Shown here one piece after another: positions 53,739 through 64,000 of a stretch of 64,000 nt of DNA (the stretch's first letter is position 1; every line of letters starts with the position of its first letter). The notes under the pieces are model-generated. The model searched no databases and was not told where the DNA came from. It saw only the letters and a program-made list of their open reading frames with translations. The stretch spans positions 13,024,501 through 13,088,500 of the forward strand of contig BSBM01000199.1 of assembly GCA_027924585.1 (NCBI GenBank), read 5' to 3'. Both the position numbers and the translations under genes were made by a program. This DNA comes from Larix kaempferi. Taxonomy: Eukaryota > Streptophyta > Pinopsida > Pinales > Pinaceae.

Positions 53739-54512
53739 TGCCCTCCTCCTTCAAAACCATCATTGTCCTTAAGGCTAGAGATGGGGAAATTGCTACCAAA
53801 AGGCTAGTGGTTCCCATGTAGCATCTTCTAGTGAGGTATCCTTCCATTGATCAAAACTTCAAGGATAGTGCATTGACATAAATGATGCTCCCTGGTGTCC
53901 AAAATTGCTTCTAGTTGGGGCCAAATGGAGCCTTCTTCATCTAGCTTAGGTAATGTTGTTGAAATCTACAATTATGACCCATTACCTTCTTTAAACAAGA
54001 TACATGAAACGCTAGGTGGATCTTGGAGTGTGTTGGAAGCTGTAATTTGTAGACCACCTAACCATTATGTTGAACAATCTGATAGTGGGTCCTTTAGCTT
54101 TAAGAGAGGTTTGCTATAAGGTTGGAGGAAAAAGAACACCCAATCACCTTCTTCAAATGAATGCTCTAAGTGATGTTGCTATGTTTGTTGCTTCATGTGA
54201 TTTTGAGCCATTGCCAAATTTTCAAGTGTGCAGAGAATGACACAACGAATATGGAGTAGACTATCAACTATGTGTACTTTGGAGGTTACATGGTAGATAA
54301 GAAACCACTGAGGTGGTTGTTGGCCATAGATTGCTTTGGTGTCATTTGTTTGGCCTGATGATCAATGGTATTATACAACCTTTTTGCTAAAGGTAACTAC
54401 TATGGCCACCAATGTTGCTTTTCAGATGAAAAACATTGCAAATAGGTTTCAAGACAATTATTGATTACTTATGTCTAGCCATCTGTCTAGGGATGATAAG
54501 ATCTTCTCATTT

Positions 54513-54944
54513 TCAATTAGGTTCCTTGTAGATTAAATGTTGCTGCCAAAATTTGTTTGTGAATGTGGGATCACATTTTGACACAGTAGAGGTAGGCATT
54601 CCATGGAGTTTAATAATTTGATCGATAAATATTTGGGCAATCATTGTAGGGGTAAAGGGGTGTTGGAGGGAAAAAAAGTGAGCATATTTGTAAATTTGAT
54701 CAACTACCACCATGGTGACTGATTTGTTACCTCCTTTCGGAAGACCAACAATAAAATCCATGGAAATGTATGCCCAAATAGTGTTTGGTATTGGCAATGG
54801 TTGCAATGCCCCATGAGCCTTCACTATCTCACCTGTGTTTCTTTGGCAAGTGTCACATTCTGCTACAAAAGTAATAATTTCCTTTTTCATGCCTTTCTCG
54901 AAGAAGGAGTGTCTAATGCATGCATAGATTTTTTGAAATCCCAA
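54513..54944 (-). pseudogene. Gypsy integrase (zinc-binding domain and partial core)
   Basis: 143 codons open. The HHCC-type domain ends CDTCQRN (C30, C33). The core has MDFIVGLPKG with the first catalytic Asp (D63). The second motif, usually SDRD, reads SKCD with Lys in place of the catalytic Asp. The frame ends shortly after FTNKFWQQH, before the catalytic Glu. It is therefore inactive. Confidence 0.88.
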
Positions 54945-55100
54945 GTGACCTACGAGAGAAGATGAATGTAATTATGCTATTTTAAAGTTGATTTAAGTCC
55001 CAAGAAAAGGCAACCTTTATACCGCAATGTATATTCTTGCAAAGTGTAACCTATGGGAGGATTCGGATCTTCGTGAAGTCACTTCATGAGATGATATGCA

Positions 55101-55929
55101 ATAGCATTGGTTATTTATTCATGTCGTGCTTCTTCTAACTATTTAGGTACCGAAGAGGATAAGTGTTGTCTTATCTCTATACTTCGACCCATGTCCACTA
55201 AACTATTCACCGACAAACCCCAAGATACTGGCCCTTTCGACATCACCTGCAAACAAGTGATGTCTCACTCGAGGTACATATGGGAACTGCATGAACCAGG
55301 TTTCTGCAGCAGCGAAGGGGAATGCCTAAAACTCTACAACAACTAGCATTTTATTGATTCGACAGAGCAAATAGTATTTTCCACAATCCATACAATGCAA
55401 CCATATCGAAATTACCAGGTTCATAAATTAGATTCGTTGCATGCTAACTTACTTCTCATATATTTCAGATCAACATCATTTCATCATTATAATGCATGGC
55501 AACATAAAATCAAATTAACACACGTCAGTCATCCACACACATGAACACCATAAATTATGTGGAAACTCAAGACAGGAGAAACCACAGAAGTGTTATTCTT
55601 ATTCATGAGTTGCAACAAAATTAGAACTTTATGTCTGCGCACACAACCAACATACTTTCTCTCTTCATTACAACAGACATGTGCACTAAGCTTGCAGATC
55701 ACTACAACCTCTTGGAACTCAGTTATACATAAAATATACAACAATATCAAAACAAGATTTCTTCAGTACCTATGGAAAAACTATACACTCTCTCTCCCAA
55801 CCCATTATATATATAGAGAGAGAGAGAGAGGAACTTATTCGTATTCCTCTCTGCTCCCACTACTTAGACTCATAAATGTAAGTGGAAAAAAATTGTAACT
55901 ACTCTCAACTAACTCCGTTGTTGATGAAG
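55101..55929. other. Non-coding stretch
   Basis: No recognised motif in the short open frames. An (AG)n run lies at 55815-55831, preceded by a TATA-rich tract. Confidence 0.4.
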
Positions 55930-57070
55930 TCAAATGCCCTTCGCTCCTTATTCTTTGACCGCTTCATCGGATTCAATCCTGCTTACGCAGACCACTTCTT
56001 CCTGTCTCCGTTCATACAAAAACTGGTTAACAAATCGCACCAAAACTTTCCTAGGACAAACAGGCCCCCAACACTCATATGTGACTCATCCCGAGCCACT
56101 TTATAGTTGGTCCTGTGGTTGCTTCCACTGCATCAAAAACTCATCATACTTTCCCTTCATTTAGGCAATAATATCGTTCACTTTCTCTGTTTGTTCTACT
56201 AGGTCCTCAACTAGATGCACATATATACCACCTTGAACTTGTTCTTCGACTAGCTTGACCATCACCTTTATCTTCTCATGATCTTCTCGAATAATATCAA
56301 AGACTCAAACCGCTTTATTCTTATCTGCTCATGCTCTTCTTGAATAATATTAGAGACTCGAACCGCTTCATTCTTATTTGCTCATGCTCTTCTCGAATAA
56401 TATCAAAGACTTGAACTGCTTCATTCTGCAGATACTCTACCTTCTGGTTTTGCCTCTGTTGGTCTTCTCTGAGTTGATTAATTCCGGCTTGCAACTGCTT
56501 ATTCTCAGCTACCTTTGTCATTCATTCTTGTGGTGGTAGTGTCCTAATGACATCCTTTAGCTTTTCACTCTAGACTGTGCACTTTCCAACTTAACAGTAA
56601 TGTCTTGCAGACCCTCATCGTCCATCAATGATGTCCAAGCCTACGAACTTTCATCGAAGAGATTCACACATTACGCTTCTAAGGCCTTAATTCCTTCGAC
56701 AAAATAATTAACTTGCTCTTGTCATTGGTCTCGTACTTCTTGTGGAGTCCCTGGCACAACTTGTGCTTCCAAATTAGTGATTCTTGTTCTAAATCCTTGT
56801 ATGGCTTCACCCATGCTAGACAAATTGCTCTCCAATGGCGTTGTTTCTGCCATCTCTACTTCAGGAACTTCTCTTCAGATTGCCCCAATAGCTTTCTGTA
56901 GCCTATCATTTTGCTCGTCTACAACATCCCTCTCTTTTTGAAGTCCCCTGCATTTGTCAATCAACTAATCCCTTTTTGAATTTTGCTTCATCATCTGATT
57001 GTAACTGTATTTTTCCCGTCCCTTGATCTCATTAGCAATGCTTAAATGCAAAGTGTGTAAAGAATGCATA
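55930..57070 (-). pseudogene. Decayed coiled-coil reading frame of unknown family
   Basis: Minus-strand codons, in shifting frames with stops, read as a charged helical protein: MMKQNSKRD, GLQKERDVVDEQNDRLQKAI, SLMDDEGLQDITVKLESAQS, and the open stretch 56321-56521 (QAGINQLREDQQRQNQKVEY). Further on come VKLVEEQVQGG and MKGKYDEFLMQWKQPQDQL. The pattern of heptad-like acidic/basic residues suggests a coiled coil. I do not recognise the family; a retroelement GAG or a duplicated host gene are both possible. It lies upstream of the gypsy fragment in the same orientation, but the distance is too short to include a full pol between them. Confidence 0.4.
56281..56440. repeat. 53-bp tandem repeat, about 2.7 units
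   Basis: CTTCTxGAATAATATxxxAGACT...ACCGCTTxATTCTTATxTGCTCATG repeats with unit positions 56289, 56342 and 56395. The unit is not a multiple of three, so it breaks the surrounding reading frame. Confidence 0.9.
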
Positions 57071-57805
57071 GTGTTATCCCTAAGGTATGCTCCTGGACTG
57101 CTAAGGGAAAAGCTAGGGCGCTTGGATATAAATAATCAATTTAGTTTCAAGTTTTAGGTTTGAAATTCAAGTGGTAAAGTAATCAATAAGCCCTACAAGG
57201 TCTAGGTGGAACAATCAACAGTGTAAGAAGATTAACAATAACATATCACAGTTTAAAAGGCTTTACAGTCATGAATCAAATGTGAACTCATAATTCAATA
57301 CAAAGCTAGAATGCAAATATATGAAAAGCAAACTGCTCATTCATAAACTTACATGAATATACCATATCATAACAACATCATAATTAGGAAGGCTAATTGA
57401 AAACAAAACAAGAATCACATGTAACATACATTCATAGCATTAATGTCATTAGTTTTGGAATTAACTGGTTATGCAGCACATAAACAACTTATGTATTCAA
57501 AAAGATTACTAACAGTAAAAATAGATCAGAGGCATACTTTTGTTCATAACCCAAATGATGTCTTAAGCACACATAGATTATTATATCCAAAACTTACAAG
57601 TTTCCACCAATCCTTTTTGGCTATTCAATCATTTGAACCCCCCCTCCTTCTATTCTTGCCTTTATAAATGTTAAATATTACTTCTTTCATATCCAGATCC
57701 TACTTTAGGGGGTTGCAAGTCATCTATTTACTAATAATATCCTTGTAAACAAAAATTGATGGCTTGAAGCCAAAATTAGTTTTAATATCTTGCTTTTAAG
57801 GGATT
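57071..57805. other. Non-coding stretch
   Basis: No gene or repeat recognised. Confidence 0.5.
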
Positions 57806-58387
57806 TTTATTTTTATTTTTTTTTACAAAAACGATTATGATTTATATTATAAAAATAGTGGGGTTCCCACTGGCATAGATACATCAATAAGCTTCTGCGT
57901 TATTCGCAGAAAGATGTTCAAATTTGAACAAGACCTTCTAATCCCAATCCTATCAGTCAGGCCTGTAACTCTAATCTAGTGGCAAAATGTTTTAAAATGA
58001 GACATGACATACAACTTGAATTCTATCATATTTGACCAGCTGAGCTATCAAAACTGTCAAAAGGCCAAGACATGTTTAGATGCCTCTTTTTCCCTATGCG
58101 CTACGGAGTTGTGAAGAATGAGCCAGCTCCACATCCTTTTCAAGTTGTTTTTCCAAAGTGAGTCAACCTACTTGCGATTATTCTGTGTTCCATTTCTGTA
58201 TGACGTGTTATCTAAAGGTTCATCCTCCATCTTAGCAGTTCCTTACGGCGTTGTAGCATGTCATCATCCACCACCAATCTGCGTTCTCCCTCTTCATCCA
58301 ACTGCTCAAAAAATCTGCTAGTCCCTTAGAGGGGATCACTTCTTGCCTCAAAGTTGGAGATGGTTCAAGATAATTTGCTCGATTGCT

Positions 58388-58519
58388 TGTAAAGCCTTGC
58401 TGGTAAGCCCAATTATTGAATAGGATTCCCCTGTAAAGCCTTGCTGGTAAGCCCAATTATTGAATAGGCTTCCCCTGTAAAGCCTTGCTGGTAAGCCCAA
58501 TTATTGAATAGGCTTCCCC
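58388..58519. repeat. 44-bp tandem repeat, three units
   Basis: TGTAAAGCCTTGCTGGTAAG starts units at 58388, 58432 and 58476, nearly identical, inside the LINE 3' region. Confidence 0.95.
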
Positions 58520-58789
58520 TGATGTTGTCACCACGGATGAAAGATCCATTATGATTCAGAGCCATTCATTTCCCATACTCACCGTCACCTGCCTGTTAAT
58601 TGAGATCAGTCTGGAGCAGGATCATATTGGTCTCACCATAATCCATTGCCGGATGCTGGCAAGCTGGGTTGATCCCTTCCTTATGAGAGATCCACGTTTT
58701 GCCTTATGAGTTTCATGTTGGTTCCCAGGAGCTTAATCCCAAGGCTTTAAGGGATTTCAAAGCATTGGGCATTATCATTTAAAATCAAT

Positions 58790-59539
58790 TGCCCTTTGTT
58801 CAAAAGGGAAGCTTTATTAGCTTCTCTGTCGGCTTCACCATTCAGATCCCTTAGGATGTGAAAAAATCGATTTTATGGAAGTAATGGATTAAATTCTTGA
58901 TTTTTTGGAGAAGATGTCGAAGTCTCATGTTTTGAGGTAGAGATTGGGAGTTGATATCCTTAATTATCAATCTCGAGTCTCCAAAAACTAGGGCGTCTGT
59001 AATTCCCATAATTGTTAACTGAAACAACCCTTCCCAAAATGCTAGAGCTTCAGCTATGTTATTAGTGTCTTCACCAATGCCCCAGGAAAACTTAAATTCA
59101 ATCAATTCATCGGGATTTAATATAATCCCTCCCCCCCTCCTGCCACCTTTGGATTTCCTTTATAAGATCCATCAAAGAAGAGGTTGTGTTGATGAAACGT
59201 CTTCCTCCAACTAGAGAAGATTTCCTGATCCATTATGATTTCCCAGTGTTCTAGCTGCATAGAGGTAAATTTGACAGGTCCATATTCCTTTGGAATTAAG
59301 CCCAACATCCAGCCTTCTTCTTCAGGGAGAAGCAAATATTTATTCTCATAGAGATGTAGAGCTTGTAGACATTCTCCCATCAATGCTTTTTCTCTTACGA
59401 AAATCTGAGCAAGAGTGGAGGTTGTTTCTCTAAAAATACAAGCATTTCGCTCTAACCAAAGTTCCCAGAAGATAAATTTAGGAAGAGTCAACCAACAGGT
59501 TTTAAGCCTGTTTTTCTTTTGAAGAGAGAAAGGGCACAA
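58790..59539 (-). pseudogene. LINE spacer and RNase H domain
   Basis: The open frame 59117-59539 (140 codons) covers the spacer and enters RNase H at NLFFDGSYKGNPKVAGGG. After a break, 58851-59105 has EDTNNIAEALAFWEGL and VFGDSRLIIKDI. A last piece in another frame reads FFHILRDLNGEADREANKAS (about 58800-58865). The D-G-S, E and G-D-S catalytic motifs are all visible. Confidence 0.88.
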
Positions 59540-59569
59540 CTTTTCCCGATTAATGAAGATAATTGGGAT

Positions 59570-60440
59570 ATCATCTGAAAGGGTGACTTGATTTGACCAT
59601 GGAGAAAGAGCTATATTCCAAACTTCTTTTGCATAGGGCCAGTTTAAAAAAAAGTGATTGGCAGTTTCTTCCTAAGACCGACATGTGGGACACCTTGAAG
59701 GGCCTTCCAAACCGCTCTTCTTCAAGGTATCCCCCATAAGAATACTGCCATGAGTTAGGATCCAATTAAATAAGTCAACTTTGGGCAAGCTTTTAGTTTT
59801 CCAAATGCCTTTCCTGAGATCAGGATTTGGTAGAGTGTATGGTATTGCTTTTAGATGTTTGTAACCTTGAGCCGAGGTGTAAGCTCCAGTGTTAGAGCCC
59901 CAGCCTCTCAAGTCCTTCGATTTAGCATCTATTGGTAATTTTCCTTGAAGCAAGGAAAGGAGACGAAGCTTTTCATTGTCTAGGTGGCTTGGGCAATTCG
60001 AGATGTTTGACAATTTCCATGATCTGTTGTCATCATTGTTCCAAACAAAGATATCCCAAATCGAGGATAAGTTTTGATCTTGAAGCCATCTTTTTAGATT
60101 GGATATGTCTGCCATAGTATCTAGCAATTGATTTCCTAATATAGAATATGCCCAAATGCTTATGTGTTTCCCATTCCCGGGGATCCAAGTTAGTTCTGGT
60201 TTGAAGAAAGTAAGGGCATGTTGACAAATTGTGAAAATTGGGGAGCCTTTCTTAACTTTCGGGGCCTTATCATGACAATTTTTTCTATTTCTTGAGAAGT
60301 AATTTTTCCAAAGTACTTGCTTACTCCAAGTTGTCTTTCCCATGACCAATTTACATAGTAATTTGGCTCCAAGAGCGAGGTTTTGTGTTCGAAGGTCTCT
60401 AATCTAGAGCCCTCCTTCAAGCAACGGTTTGGTGATTTTC
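59570..60440 (-). pseudogene. LINE connection and zf-RVT region
   Basis: The open frame 59672-60349 contains LTWIPGNGKHISIWAYSILG and then GIWKTKSLPKVDLFNWILTH. The zinc-type segment GLEGPSRCPTCRS ends at a stop; beyond it ANHFFLNWPYAKEVWNIAL is in frame. This is the expected domain between RT and RNase H. Confidence 0.85.
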
Positions 60441-60441
60441 C

Positions 60442-61815
60442 TCAGCTGACCAGGGGAAGCTTTTTCTCGTTGTTTTTGCCTCCTTTCCACAACAATTTCC
60501 GAAGGATTGACTCAAATTTGGAGATGATGCTAGCCGGTGCGAGTAGTATTGAGCTTTGATAGATCGAGATACTAGAGAGGACGGATTTGATGAGGACTAA
60601 TTTCCCAGCAAGATTGAGCCAAGTAGTTCCCCAAGAATTGATTCGTGTCTTTAGCTTATCAAGCATAGAAAGCCAGTGTGCAGTTTTCGGGGTTGATTTG
60701 AAGATGGGGATCCACATATATTTGATAAAGTCCCACTGAGTTGTTCCATCGATTTCTAGTATTCTTGAAAGTTCCACCATTTCCCTAGGGGAGCAGTTCC
60801 AACTGTAGATTTGGCTCTTTCTGTAGTTGATCTTGCTTCCTGACACAACGCTGTACATATCCAATTCCTGTTTGAATTTTCGGGCGATTTGGTTGCTATC
60901 CCCTCCCAATAGAAGCATATCGTCAACAAATTGGGCATGGTTTATTTCTTTGACTCCCCTTGTCATTCTAAGTCCCAATAAATCTTGTTGTAGACGAGAG
61001 TGCTCCAATTGGAAACTGAGGACAGAGGCTTGGATTGCATATAGGAGGGGAGAGAGCGAGCACCCTGGTCGAAGTCCACGTGAGGCTTGGAAGAAATCTG
61101 CAGCACAACCATTTACCAGCGGAGCGATCCAAGGAGCTCCAATGCAAGCTTTCACCCATCGAATAAACTCAGGGACAAACCGGAATTGATGCATCACCTG
61201 GAAGAGGAAATCATGTTGGACTCTATCAAAGGCATTAGCAAGATCAATTTTTAAAACCATACATTTTTCGCGTCGAAGGAGGCTGGAGTGGATAGCTTCC
61301 TGGACAAGGATAATGTTATCCAAAATCTTCCTTCCTTTAATGAAGCCAGCTTGATTTTCTGGAATAATTGCTGGGAGAATTCCTTTTATTCGGTTGGCTA
61401 ATGCTTTAGTGATAATTTTGTAACCAATGTTGCATAACGAAATTGGTCGGAAGCGGTCAAAGGAGGAAGCATCTTTTTCTTTTGGAATAAGAGCCAAAAA
61501 AACTGAATTGATGTTTCCTCCTATCTTGTTGCAATGCTGTAACTTCATAACCATTCGATGAAGATCTTTTTTGACTATTTTCCAGCATGCCTTAAGGAAT
61601 ATGGCTATGAATGCATCTGGGTCGGGCGCTTTGTCAGGTTCCATTTCTGCCAAGGAAGATTTGATTTCTTTTCTGGTAACAAGGGCATTGAGATACTGAT
61701 TAGAATTCGCTTGAATTTTATTTGGAACTAAATTCAAAATGTGTTGATGGATTTCTTCCTGAGGCTGTTGAACTTCAGAGTAGATATATTTGAAATGATT
61801 GTGAGCGTGTAACAT
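60442..61815 (-). pseudogene. LINE reverse transcriptase (457-codon open frame)
   Basis: An open frame of 457 codons holds most RT blocks. These are DKAPDPDAF (61-69; usual KAPGPDG), LIPKEKDASSFDRFRPISL (109-127), NQAGFIKGRKILDNI (154-168), LKIDLANAFDRV (188-199), RGLRPGCSLSPLL (246-258; usual RQGDPLSP) and QFVDDMLLLG (295-304) with both catalytic Asp residues. Then come KINYRKSQ and LAGKLVLIKSVLSSI. It ends in the thumb region at a stop. The following part of the protein continues in other frames. Active-site residues are intact, but several conserved glycines are changed and the frame is cut, so it is non-functional. Confidence 0.9.
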
Positions 61816-64000
61816 CCCATATTTTCATAAAAATTTAAAATTTTTGTTAATAGCAATAATAGCTTAATTTACGATAATTTATGATTGCGGAAAATAATAA
61901 TTTCTGATTATAACAACGTTAACTAAACAACTGTTTGTACTAAACACAAATAAATTTATGTTATAACTAATGCGATAGTGACAACTTAATTACATTCGTA
62001 ACAACTATCATTAAGATAGTTAAATGCATGATTAGATCAAACTTTTGATGCGACACTTTTTAATGCAATGATAAGTATGATTGATGTAATGATGAAATGC
62101 CAGGTTAGAAATGTGATATGATACTTTTTCTTTGAGATGATACTGATAGTTTGCTTCTTTGCTGTCCAAGGGAGTCCTATGAGGGACCCCAAAGCTTACT
62201 TAACTGTAACACTAAAACATTGGACTTGTTCTATGTGTAGACGACAGGTAAGAAGTTTCACGATTGCAATAAATTCCAGTTCGTGTGAGTTCAAATTCAT
62301 CTTTTGAAAATAAAATAGAATAATTAAAGACTGTTGCAATTGTAAAAGCATACAGGTACGACTCACATGCTTACTCTTCAACTTTCCAAAGTTCATCTTG
62401 TATCTGAGTAAAATCAACCCAAGTAAACATCGTCACTGTAGTCGTCATTATACTAGCTGGTTCTGTCGTCGTCATTGTGCTAGCTGGTTCTGTCGTCGTC
62501 ATTGTACTAGCTGTCTTGTTGTCACCATTTAACTAGTAGTACCAAGATGGTACAATACCATTGTATCGCATGAATAAAGTGGATAGGAAATTGGAGAACT
62601 TATTGTTCCAAATTACCAAACTATATGTGATAGCATATATATACTTGCGAGTTTTATACAACACTGTTGATTAACTATATAAGTCTTATGGTTCACAATT
62701 CATATTCACCACTATAATTATTTAGGTCTTATGTAAGCAAAAGTAGTCTTTCCCAAAGACTAGACATTGGTAGCATTTAGATATATAAACAAATACAAGC
62801 CATAGGTTGACTATGGTGCAATTAAGACTTAAACTATTTAATTTTCATTCTATAACGTGACAAAATCTAGGTCTTATGAATATAGTGGTGCAACTATATC
62901 GATCCTTGGTTTGATATCAATATTAAAACATATGGTGTAACTATTGCAATCACATGCAAACATTGGAATTATATCCAAACTATAATATACGTTGCAAATT
63001 GTTATCAACATTGTAATATGTCGGATTCAATGGCAATGTAAAGCAACATTATAATGAAATCTTGCATAGATGTTAATAATGCTATGTTGTATTTTAAATT
63101 TGTTATGTTAACAAGAAAATGCAAGGGTTACTGTCACGTTGGTTTCACTGACACTCATTTAATTTGAAACTTGACAGGTTGCTGGTTCATTTAAATGGCG
63201 CCGATCTCGAGCTATGGTAGAGATCACATATCCAACCTACATTTAAAGCTTAGTACCAAACACTTACCGCATGGAATTTGCCAACGGTCCACGTAGATGT
63301 GAACGTCACTTTGCTCGTCGATGTGTAAGAGTAATGCGCCATGCATGGGTTGTGTTTGCTCCTCGGTGTGCCATGGTGGCATTGTCAACCTGTAATGTAG
63401 GATGAGCATTTAATGTTGACGTCATTTGTACCAAAGCTAAGATCGCTGGCAAAATAGAGACCGTCGATGGTGATGAATTTGGGCCGTTGGATTTGTAACC
63501 CTACCATCGTCGCTGTTTTGGTTTTTGAACTGGAGGAAAGGTTCATTGTGTTATTGTTACGGCCTATGTGGCCAACAGGCTGCCGAAAAATTTGACAAAG
63601 GTCTTGGGTGAGGTTTGACCTCAAGACCTTCCAAAAGGGTTGAAAAAGCAGGGTTTCTTACTGTAATGTCTAAGTAGTTTTAGGAGATTGGACCTCTGGT
63701 TCGAAGGGTTGTAGTTTTAAGCTTTATAATTCCTGAGAAATAGAGTGGATAAAAACACAGAGTTTGGACGAGGATAATGGCTCCCTGGTGTCGTTCGTGA
63801 CAACGTTCTCGTCAAGTTATGAAGGTAAGCATCCTTCTAAGGAATAGGTGTTTCTTTTGCTGTACTTTGATTTTCGATTTATAATGTAATAGGTATCTAA
63901 CTTCAAACCTATCGTTTGTCAGTTGCAGGGTTCTAAGGAAACGATTGACTAACGTTTTGGCAAGGGTATCAGCGTGCCTCATCACCGGTAAGCCTCGGGT
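61816..64000. other. Non-coding stretch with a 27-bp tandem repeat
   Basis: Three units of GTCGTCATTxTxCTAGCTGG at 27-bp spacing lie at 62441-62517. GC rises after about 63150. No gene, RNA or element boundary was recognised. Confidence 0.4.

Larger units (their letters stand above)
53387..55100 (-). mobile_element. Ty3/gypsy element, 3' part: integrase to 3' LTR
   Basis: Reading leftward: integrase zinc-binding and core regions (open frame 54513-54944). Then come pieces matching YHPQTDG and LETYLQCF (about 54380-54500, frameshifted), a late segment with FHVSCLKKV, and a chromovirus-like end ATW-type with FP-x-x-SLKDNDGFEGGG. A purine tract GAAGGAGGAGGGCA (53739-53752) follows, then a 352-bp 3' LTR (53387-53738). 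RT, protease and GAG are absent, so the element is 5'-truncated. All frames outside the integrase core are broken. Confidence 0.85.
57806..61815 (-). mobile_element. L1-type LINE, 5'-truncated, with C-terminal RNase H
   Basis: On the minus strand, in order: reverse transcriptase (60442-61815), thumb/connection and zf-RVT region (59570-60440, broken), and RNase H (about 58790-59210). A 3' untranslated region follows with a 44-bp tandem repeat, and an A-rich tail is read from the T run at about 57806-57826. There is no endonuclease, and coding similarity stops at about 61812, so the copy is 5'-truncated as usual for LINEs. Target duplications were not identified. It is the best preserved LINE of the window. 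Confidence 0.9.

Noticed and set aside
53895-54119. 74-codon plus-strand open frame
   Set aside because: It is the antisense shadow of the gypsy C-terminal region on the minus strand.

Overview
The window is AT-rich plant nuclear DNA. It holds few host exons, very long non-coding stretches, and many nested, decayed transposable elements. The combination of Ty1/copia, Ty3/gypsy, L1-type LINE with a C-terminal RNase H, tRNA-derived SINE, hAT MITE and a plant-type intron/exon gene says seed plant. One intron of about 21 kb and the mostly old repeats suggest a very large genome such as a gymnosperm; that last step is inference.

Host genes. The one gene I can reconstruct end to end is DPM3, the small membrane subunit of dolichol-phosphate-mannose synthase, on the minus strand. 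Exon 1 is 45711-45812, exon 2 is 45482-45589 and exon 3 is 24058-24123. All join in phase with GT-AG introns into a 91-aa protein. Intron 2 (24124-45481, 21,358 bp) contains roughly a third of the window and most of its coding-looking sequence. About 4.4 kb upstream of DPM3, also on the minus strand, lie two exons (about 50478-50583 and 50212-50346) that resemble the SepB domain of WDHD1/CTF4. I see no continuation of that gene, so it may be a stranded fragment.

Layout. 1-9.9 kb: non-coding, with two copies of a palindromic MITE family (5955-6286, 6327-6947) and a LINE RNase H remnant (7.2-8.5 kb). 9943-16258: a structurally complete but dead copia element with matching AAATT target duplications, minisatellites and a nested hAT MITE. 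16.3-23.8 kb: a third copy of the palindromic MITE carrying a nested SINE with a 17-bp duplication, then a minus-strand element with about 150-bp terminal repeats, and several tandem duplications. 24.1-45.5 kb: DPM3 intron 2, containing a copia RT/RNase H fragment (28-29.3 kb), a gypsy protease/RT fragment (29.7-30.3 kb), diverged 336-bp repeats (34.2-35 kb), a copia-type GAG-only element with an intact 518-codon ORF (37286-40443), an array of short palindromes (41.8-42.35 kb) and a LINE (43.3-45.2 kb). 46-53 kb: mostly empty, with a tRNA-Asn-like pseudogene and the WDHD1-like exons. 53.4-55.1 kb: the 3' end of a gypsy element on the minus strand. 55.9-57.1 kb: a decayed coiled-coil reading frame. 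57.8-61.8 kb: a 5'-truncated L1-type LINE on the minus strand with a 457-codon RT frame. 61.8-64 kb: no gene recognised.

How the parts relate. The elements do not form a pathway. The biological question is how a housekeeping gene of 276 coding bases is transcribed and spliced across an intron with this load. The clearest intronic elements lie antisense to DPM3. The most unusual sequence structures are the nested-palindrome MITE family, the palindrome array at 42 kb, and the intact GAG-only retroelement.
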